DNA from: Pseudomonadota bacterium
Lineage (GTDB): Bacteria; Pseudomonadota; Gammaproteobacteria; Burkholderiales; Gallionellaceae
Length of the DNA: 50,422 bases
Direction of reading: 5' to 3'
Assembly: GCA_021782995.1 (NCBI GenBank)
Contig: JAJXUI010000020.1
Coordinates: forward strand, 1-50,422
A program made the translations under genes and the position numbers. Positions 45,616-50,422 of the stretch are shown here, in pieces. Every line of letters starts with the position of its first letter. Position 1 is the first letter of the stretch. Under the pieces are notes generated by a model. The model had not been told where the DNA came from and ran no database searches. It saw nothing but the letters and a program-made list of their open reading frames with translations.

Positions 45616-45676
45616 AGCACGGCCGGCAATGCCGGCGATTGCGCCTTGTGCGCATGCATACAATGAGGAGAACAGT

Positions 45677-46954
45677 GTGTTACATCGCATTTTGATTTTC
45701 GCGGCAATGGCAGGTGCTGTCTCGGCCCAGGCCGCCACAGAACCAACCATGCTGCAGTTGCAGCAGCGGATCGACAAGCTGGAACAGCAGTTACAGCAGG
45801 TTGAAAACAGCAAACCAGCGGCGCCCGAAACCAGCCCCGGACCACAAGCATTCAATCCCGCCATTTCTTTGATCCTGTCCGGCATTTACGGCAGTTACAG
45901 CCAGAATCCGGACACACCGGCCACAGGTTTTGAGTTGTCGCCCAATAATCATGGGTATACGCGCAGCTTCAGTCTGAAAGAATCCGAACTTGGGTTCTCT
46001 GCCAATATTGACCCCCTGTTCAGCGGAACGGCCACGTTATCGCTGGACCCGGATGGCGGCATCAGCGTAGAAAATGGTTATGTACAAACCACTGCACTGG
46101 GCAACGGTTACACCGCCACCTTTGGCCGCTTCTATTCCGGCCTGGGTTACCTCAACCAGCAGCATGCCCATACCTGGGATTTCGTAGACCAGCCGCTGGT
46201 ATACCGTACCTTCTGGGATAACCAGCTGAGCGATGATGGCGTGCAACTCAAATGGCTGGCACCCACCGATACCTTCCTTGAACTGGGTGCCGAGCTGGCG
46301 CGCGGACGCAACTATCCCGGCAGCAACCGCAAGGATAATAACGGTGCCGGCGCCGAAGCCGTGTATTTTCATGTGGGTGATGACATCAGTGACAGCAGCA
46401 GCTGGCAGGCCGGCGCCTCTTTTCACCAGACATACCAGCATGCTGCAGAGGCCGATGCGTATGGCGTGAAAAACAGCTTCACTGGCGACAGTTACACCAC
46501 CGGGATGGATTTCGTGTGGAAATACGCACCACATGGCAATACGCTGGTCACCAACTTCAAGTTGCAGGGCGAATATTTCCAGCGCCGCCGCAATGGACTG
46601 CTTGCTTACGACACTGCAAGTGGAGGCTCGAATATCACCGACAGCTTCCTGAATGCGCAATCCGGCTGGTACCTGCAAGGCGTCTACCAATGGCGACCTT
46701 ACTGGCGCGCCGGCCTGCGCTATGACCAGCTCAACCCGGGCAGCGCCGATGTCGGCGCAGCACTGGTGAATGTGCCCGCCTCATACAGCTACACACCCGT
46801 GCGTTACAGTGCAATGTTGGACTGGAGCCCGAGCGAGTTTTCCCGCCTGCGCCTTCAATACAACCTGGATCAGTCGCGACAGAGTCTCACCGACAACCAG
46901 CTGTTCCTGCAATACGTGATGAGCCTGGGCGCGCACGGTGCACATATTTTCTGA
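45677..46954 (+). CDS. Outer membrane porin-like beta-barrel with N-terminal coiled coil
   Basis: 425 residues from the GTG at 45677, which follows GAGGAG by 6 bases; the open frame runs further up but without a signal. The signal peptide (MLHRILIFAAMAGAVSAQA) is followed by a short coiled coil (MLQLQQRIDKLEQQLQQVE, about 25-45), like trimeric porins with periplasmic coils. A barrel of alternating aromatic/polar strands follows, ending in the aromatic F (GAHGAHIF) expected for BAM recognition. No TonB box or plug domain is seen, so it is not a TonB-dependent receptor. By context, a candidate outer membrane entry route for zinc or another metal. Confidence 0.78.
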   Translation: MLHRILIFAAMAGAVSAQAATEPTMLQLQQRIDKLEQQLQQVENSKPAAPETSPGPQAFNPAISLILSGIYGSYSQNPDTPATGFELSPNNHGYTRSFSLKESELGFSANIDPLFSGTATLSLDPDGGISVENGYVQTTALGNGYTATFGRFYSGLGYLNQQHAHTWDFVDQPLVYRTFWDNQLSDDGVQLKWLAPTDTFLELGAELARGRNYPGSNRKDNNGAGAEAVYFHVGDDISDSSSWQAGASFHQTYQHAAEADAYGVKNSFTGDSYTTGMDFVWKYAPHGNTLVTNFKLQGEYFQRRRNGLLAYDTASGGSNITDSFLNAQSGWYLQGVYQWRPYWRAGLRYDQLNPGSADVGAALVNVPASYSYTPVRYSAMLDWSPSEFSRLRLQYNLDQSRQSLTDNQLFLQYVMSLGAHGAHIF

Positions 46955-46997
46955 TGCCATTGCGGATATGACACACATATTTTCCGAGGAGAGCTTC

Positions 46998-47909
46998 ATG
47001 TTGAAATTTGCAAAACCATTTTTGATGTTTTTCGGCTTACTCGCTTTCACACCCGCGCATGCAACGCTCAACATTTTCGCTTGCGAGCCTGAATGGGCCG
47101 CGCTGGCGCAGGAACTGGCCGGCGACAAGGCCAGCATCTATACGGCCACCACCGCGCTGCAGGACCCGCACCACATCCAGGCCCGCCCCAGCCTGATCGC
47201 CAAGGCCCGCCGCGCGCAACTTGTGGTGTGCACCGGAGCGGAGCTGGAAATCGGCTGGCTGCCGGTGATCCTGCGCGAATCCGGCAATCCCGCCATCACC
47301 CCCGGACAGCCCGGTTACTTCGAAGCATCACATCAGGTCAGCATGCTGGAAATCCCGGCCCGTCTCGACCGTGCCGACGGCGATGTACATGCACAGGGCA
47401 ATCCGCATATCCAGCTGGATGCGCGCAACTACCTGCCGATTGCCGATGCTCTAGCCAAACGCATGGCAACGCTGGATGCCGCCAACGCTGCTTTCTATCA
47501 GCAACAACTGCAGCGCTTTACAACGAAATGGCAGACCGCGATCCGGCGCTGGGAACTGCAGGCTGCGCCCTTGCGATATGTACAGATTGTCGTGCAGCAC
47601 CGCGCCTATCCTTATCTGGAAAACTGGCTGGGCCTGAAAAAAATTGCCGAACTTGAACCCAAGCCGGGAATGGAACCCAGTGCCGCGCACCTGGCCGAGG
47701 TGCTTAAAACAGTACAGTCGAATCCTGTCAGCATGGTGATACGCTCGGCCTATCAGGACGGCAAACCTGCACAATGGATGGCGGAGCATGCGCATGTACC
47801 GGCGGTGGTACTGCCTTTCAGTGTCGGCGGTGATGACGAGGCAAAAGACCTGTACAGCCTCTTCGACGACACCATCGCACGCTTGCTCGCCGCACTGAAG
47901 AAAGGATGA
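46998..47909 (+). CDS. znuA: ZnuA-like metal-binding protein of an ABC transporter
   Basis: 303 residues from the ATG at 46998, 4 bases after the GAGGAGAG ribosome binding site; a longer frame from 46938 lacks support. The signal peptide ends near AHA. The cluster 9 (ZnuA/TroA) fold is shown by LNIFACEPEWAALAQEL, DPHHIQARPSL (metal His), CTGAELEIGWLP, GNPHIQLDARNYLPIA (second His) and the SMVIRSAYQDGKPAQWMA segment. The His-rich loop of E. coli ZnuA is absent, so Mn cannot be excluded. Next to a permease gene. Confidence 0.85.
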   Translation: MLKFAKPFLMFFGLLAFTPAHATLNIFACEPEWAALAQELAGDKASIYTATTALQDPHHIQARPSLIAKARRAQLVVCTGAELEIGWLPVILRESGNPAITPGQPGYFEASHQVSMLEIPARLDRADGDVHAQGNPHIQLDARNYLPIADALAKRMATLDAANAAFYQQQLQRFTTKWQTAIRRWELQAAPLRYVQIVVQHRAYPYLENWLGLKKIAELEPKPGMEPSAAHLAEVLKTVQSNPVSMVIRSAYQDGKPAQWMAEHAHVPAVVLPFSVGGDDEAKDLYSLFDDTIARLLAALKKG

Positions 47910-47913
47910 ACGC

Positions 47914-48657
47914 ATGAATGATTTTGACCTCAGCATCATCTTGCCGGCTTTCATCGCCGGTCTGCTGGTACTCTCAACCCATGTACCGCTCGGCATGAAG
48001 GTGCTGCAACGCGGCATCATCTTTGCAGATATCGCCGTCGCTCAGATAGCCGGCCTCGGGGTGATCATCGCCGGCCACACCGACCAGCAGCTGCTGATAC
48101 AGTTGTATGCCATCGTCAGCGCATTGGCCGGAGCCGGCATCCTGACCTTGCTGGAAAAACTCAAACCGGAAATCCGCGAAGCCAGCATCGGCTTGCTGTT
48201 TGTGCTGGCAGCGACTGGTGGCATCCTGCTGCTCAGCCATGATGTGCATTCGGGCGAGCACATGCAAGACCTGCTGGTTGGGCAGATTCTGTGGGTCAAC
48301 AACACCCAGCTCATCATAGCCGGCGTGCTGAGCGTATTCATCCTGACCATGCTGCGCCTGTTCAGGAACAGGATGGGCAGTGCAGTCTTCTATACCCTGT
48401 TTGCATTGGCAGTCACCACTTCTGTCCAGATGGTAGGTATCTACCTGGTATTTGCCAGCCTGATCATTCCCGCGATCACCTCACATGGCGTGGCGAAATT
48501 CCGCCTGCCCCTGGCTTATCTTGTCGGCATGCTGGGCTATACTTCGGGCTTGCTGCTTTCAGTACTGCGCGACCTGCCGTCTGGTGCTGCGATCGTATGG
48601 AGCATGGCGATATGCGGTGCAGGTTTACTGCTGCTGAGGCGAATGAAAAAGTTATAA
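47914..48657 (+). CDS. znuB: ZnuB-like ABC transporter permease
   Basis: A 247-residue inner membrane permease of the ABC-3 (ZnuB/TroC) family, with about seven to eight helices and the family segments GIIFADIAVAQIAGLG and VQMVGIYLVFASLIIPAIT. It starts 4 bases after the binding-protein stop. No ATPase (znuC) gene is adjacent, which is unusual; the ATPase must be encoded elsewhere if the transporter works as usual. Confidence 0.86.
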   Translation: MNDFDLSIILPAFIAGLLVLSTHVPLGMKVLQRGIIFADIAVAQIAGLGVIIAGHTDQQLLIQLYAIVSALAGAGILTLLEKLKPEIREASIGLLFVLAATGGILLLSHDVHSGEHMQDLLVGQILWVNNTQLIIAGVLSVFILTMLRLFRNRMGSAVFYTLFALAVTTSVQMVGIYLVFASLIIPAITSHGVAKFRLPLAYLVGMLGYTSGLLLSVLRDLPSGAAIVWSMAICGAGLLLLRRMKKL

Positions 48658-48689
48658 TTCCGCATCAGGAAACAAACTGCCTTTCTCCC

Positions 48690-49496
48690 ATGCCAGAACA
48701 ATATGCCGTACTAGGCAACCCTGTTTCACACAGCAAGTCGCCGCTGATCCATGCCATGTTTGCCGCACAGACCGGGCAGGATATTTCTTATGAAGCGATC
48801 GAAGCCCCGCTTGACGGATTTGCTGCTACGGTCAGGCAACTGCGTGAAGCCGGCTACAAAGGCTGCAATGTCACCGTGCCTTTCAAGCATGAAGCCTTTG
48901 CCCTCGCGCAACGACACACCCCGGAAGCAGCCACTGCACACGCTGTCAATACCCTGCTTTTTGCCGATGATCATATCCTTGGACACAACACGGACGGTAT
49001 CGGGCTGGTGCAGGATATCCAGCACAATCTCGGGCTTGCACTGCATGGCAAATCCGTCCTGCTGATGGGTGCTGGCGGCACGGCGCATGGTGTAATCCTG
49101 CCGCTGCTGCAAGCTGGCGCAACGCTTGCCATCGCCAATCGTTCCTTGGACAAGGCCGAACAGCTGGCAGCAAGTTTCCATCAATACGGCAAGGTAACTT
49201 CCAGCAGCTATGCTGCGCTTGATGGCCACGTATTTGATTGCGTGATCAATGCCACCTCAAGCAGTCTGTCCAATGCACTCCCCCCACTGCCGGAGCATAT
49301 TTTCAGTGCAGGCGCACTGGCTTACGACATGATGTATGGCAGGCAGACACCCTTTCTCGAATTTGCCGCCCGGAATGGCGCAGCTACGCTTGCCGATGGA
49401 ACCGGCATGCTGGTGGAACAGGCCGCTGCCGCATTCGAGTTCTGGCGCGGCATCAAGCCTGACACACGGCCCGTACTTGCCCGGCTGCGTACATGA
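48690..49496 (+). CDS. aroE: Shikimate dehydrogenase (NADP+)
   Basis: 268 residues from the ATG at 48690, giving the family N-terminus MPEQYAVLGNPVSHSKSP; the open frame upstream overlaps the permease gene and is ignored. It reduces 3-dehydroshikimate to shikimate. The substrate-binding segments NPVSHSKSPLIH, YKGCNVTVPFKHEAF (catalytic Lys) and HNTDGIG (Asp) and the NADP-binding GAGGTAHG are present. It overlaps mtgA by 4 bases. Confidence 0.96.
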   Translation: MPEQYAVLGNPVSHSKSPLIHAMFAAQTGQDISYEAIEAPLDGFAATVRQLREAGYKGCNVTVPFKHEAFALAQRHTPEAATAHAVNTLLFADDHILGHNTDGIGLVQDIQHNLGLALHGKSVLLMGAGGTAHGVILPLLQAGATLAIANRSLDKAEQLAASFHQYGKVTSSSYAALDGHVFDCVINATSSSLSNALPPLPEHIFSAGALAYDMMYGRQTPFLEFAARNGAATLADGTGMLVEQAAAAFEFWRGIKPDTRPVLARLRT

Positions 49497-50194
49497 AAAT
49501 CATGGTGTGGAAGTTGCTGAAATGGCTGCTGGCCATCCTGATACTGGTTTTCATCACCTATCAGGCATGGTTTGCGGCCAACATTTTCTGGTGGCGCACG
49601 CATAATCCTGCCAGCAGCGCTTTCATGGACAACCGCCTGGAAATCCTGCAACAGAAAAATCCCAAGGCAAAATTGAAACACAAATGGGTACCCTACTCAC
49701 GCATATCAGCCAACCTCAAGCGGGCACTAATTGCATCGGAAGATTCAAAATTCCTGGAACATGACGGATTTGACTGGGATGGCATCCAGAAGGCCTATGA
49801 AAAAAACGTTGCCCGCGGCCGCATCGTCGCCGGCGGCTCGACCATCAGCCAGCAACTGGCCAAAAACCTGTTCCTCTCCACCAAACGCACTCCCTGGCGC
49901 AAGGCAGAAGAAACCCTGATTACCCTGATGCTCGAAATCATCATGGACAAGCAGCGCATCTATGAAATCTATTTGAATACGATAGAGTGGGGAGACGGCA
50001 TCTTTGGGGCTGAAGCTGCATCACGCCACTATTTTGACATTTCCTCTGCTGACCTTAGTCTTGAACAATCCGCCTTCCTTGCTGCAATGGTGCCCAACCC
50101 CCGTTATTATGACCGGCATCGCGACTCGATGGCACTACAACGCAGAATTGCCTTCATACTCGAAAATATCCAGTACGTCGTTATTCCTGAATAA
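49493..50194 (+). CDS. mtgA: Monofunctional biosynthetic peptidoglycan transglycosylase
   Basis: A 233-residue GT51 enzyme anchored by an N-terminal helix (about 9-30). It polymerises lipid II into glycan strands. Family motifs are ASEDSKFLEHDGFDWDG (catalytic Glu), GGSTISQQLAKNLFLS, RKAEETLITLMLE and IYEIYLNTIEWGDGIFGAEAASRHYF. No transpeptidase domain. It is coupled to aroE by ATGA. Confidence 0.95.
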   Translation: MKIMVWKLLKWLLAILILVFITYQAWFAANIFWWRTHNPASSAFMDNRLEILQQKNPKAKLKHKWVPYSRISANLKRALIASEDSKFLEHDGFDWDGIQKAYEKNVARGRIVAGGSTISQQLAKNLFLSTKRTPWRKAEETLITLMLEIIMDKQRIYEIYLNTIEWGDGIFGAEAASRHYFDISSADLSLEQSAFLAAMVPNPRYYDRHRDSMALQRRIAFILENIQYVVIPE

Positions 50195-50227
50195 TGAATA
50201 ATCGGCATGTTTTAGTACCCGAATGAA

Positions 50228-50249
50228 CGATAAAAGCGACCTTTTATCG
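50228..50249. other. Perfect hairpin between mtgA and the next gene
   Basis: cgataaaag-cgac-cttttatcg is a 9-pair stem with a 4-base loop, followed by an A-run on the plus strand. The T-run needed for a terminator is on the wrong side for either strand. It could be a protein-binding palindrome just above the promoter at 50259. Confidence 0.5.
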
Positions 50250-50258
50250 AAAAAAACT

Positions 50259-50288
50259 TTGCGGCCTGCGAAATTCTTTGAGTATACT
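50259..50288 (+). promoter_or_regulatory. Sigma-70-type promoter of the gene at the right edge
   Basis: TTGCGG, an 18-base spacer and TATACT lie about 80 bases upstream of the ATG at 50376. The -10 is near consensus and the -35 is fair. Confidence 0.55.
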
Positions 50289-50375
50289 AACCCTGAGACT
50301 CAAGCTTAATACCGGCATGCAAGGTATTGAGAAATCAAAATAACACTCAATATAGAGCTCATCAGAGGAGGCGTC

Positions 50376-50422
50376 ATGCATTTCAGAATTGCAACGGCAT
50401 TTTTGCTGTTTCTCTCATTGGC
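50376..50422 (+). CDS. Start of a secreted protein (cut by window edge)
   Basis: The ATG at 50376 has an AGAGGAGG ribosome binding site 4 bases upstream. The 15 readable codons (MHFRIATAFLLFLSL) are the beginning of a signal peptide. Nothing more can be said about the product. Confidence 0.6.
   Translation, partial: MHFRIATAFLLFLSL

Noticed and set aside
45512-45676. Longer N-terminus for the porin gene
   Set aside because: The extra 55 codons overlap the DUF2946 gene in another frame and would bury the signal peptide; the GTG at 45677 has a strong GAGGAG site.
48291-48689. Upstream extension of the aroE frame for 133 codons
   Set aside because: It overlaps the ZnuB-like permease gene, while the internal ATG at 48690 gives the standard AroE N-terminus.

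Overview
The window reads as a chromosomal segment of a betaproteobacterium, probably Nitrosomonadales (Gallionellaceae-like is a guess). The evidence is gene order familiar from that class: ilvB-ilvH-ilvC followed by pssA; a small sigma factor with DUF3619 and DUF3106 genes; lptF/lptG divergent from pepA-holC-valS; ruvC-ruvA-ruvB-ybgC-tolQRAB-pal-cpoB-queE-queC; and RNB nuclease-tonB with aroE-mtgA. Coding density is high: no gene-free stretch exceeds about 210 bases, and no rRNA or CRISPR array is present.

Layout. 1-130: the tail of an IS30-family transposase and its probable end. 189-5825: a small secreted protein, sseA, pssA and the branched-chain amino acid operon ilvBHC (all minus), with a clear promoter and terminator. 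5927-7329: sigma factor (apparently starting at CTG), DUF3619, DUF3106 (plus). 7358-9576: lptG/lptF (minus), then pepA, holC, valS (plus, to 14393). 14571-29176: a signalling and surface block, almost all minus. It holds a Ser/Thr kinase with a C-terminal cyclic-nucleotide-binding domain, the periplasmic protease/TPR protein BepA (plus), a membrane GT-C-like/TPR protein, a type IV pilin with a sigma-54 promoter, a GAF/HD-GYP phosphodiesterase, a GAF-fused PilB/GspE-type ATPase, a class-II-like cyclic nucleotide phosphodiesterase, a double-FHA protein, a PP2C phosphatase and a CHASE2-TPR-kinase receptor. 29344-32432: sucC-sucD with a DUF475/TerC-type membrane protein. 32592-32797: tRNA-Lys and tRNA-Thr. 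32873-42264: queC/queE, the complete Tol-Pal system, ybgC, the RuvABC resolvasome and a YebC-family regulator (minus). 42422-50194 (plus): RNB nuclease, TonB, a metal (probably zinc) uptake group (DUF2946 protein, coiled-coil porin, ZnuA-like binding protein, ZnuB-like permease), aroE, mtgA, and at the edge the first codons of a secreted protein.

The most interesting part is 17.5-29.2 kb. A transmembrane kinase, its phosphatase, a phosphothreonine reader, a cyclic nucleotide hydrolase, a GAF-controlled assembly-type ATPase and a c-di-GMP hydrolase lie in one direction and run directly into a pilin gene. I infer a three-messenger control circuit (Ser/Thr phosphorylation, cyclic nucleotide, c-di-GMP) for a type IV pilus or related machine; I do not know a described system with this composition. 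A second unexpected signal is a dispersed AT-rich element that carries the IHF consensus and recurs at six intergenic places, mostly right behind stop codons.
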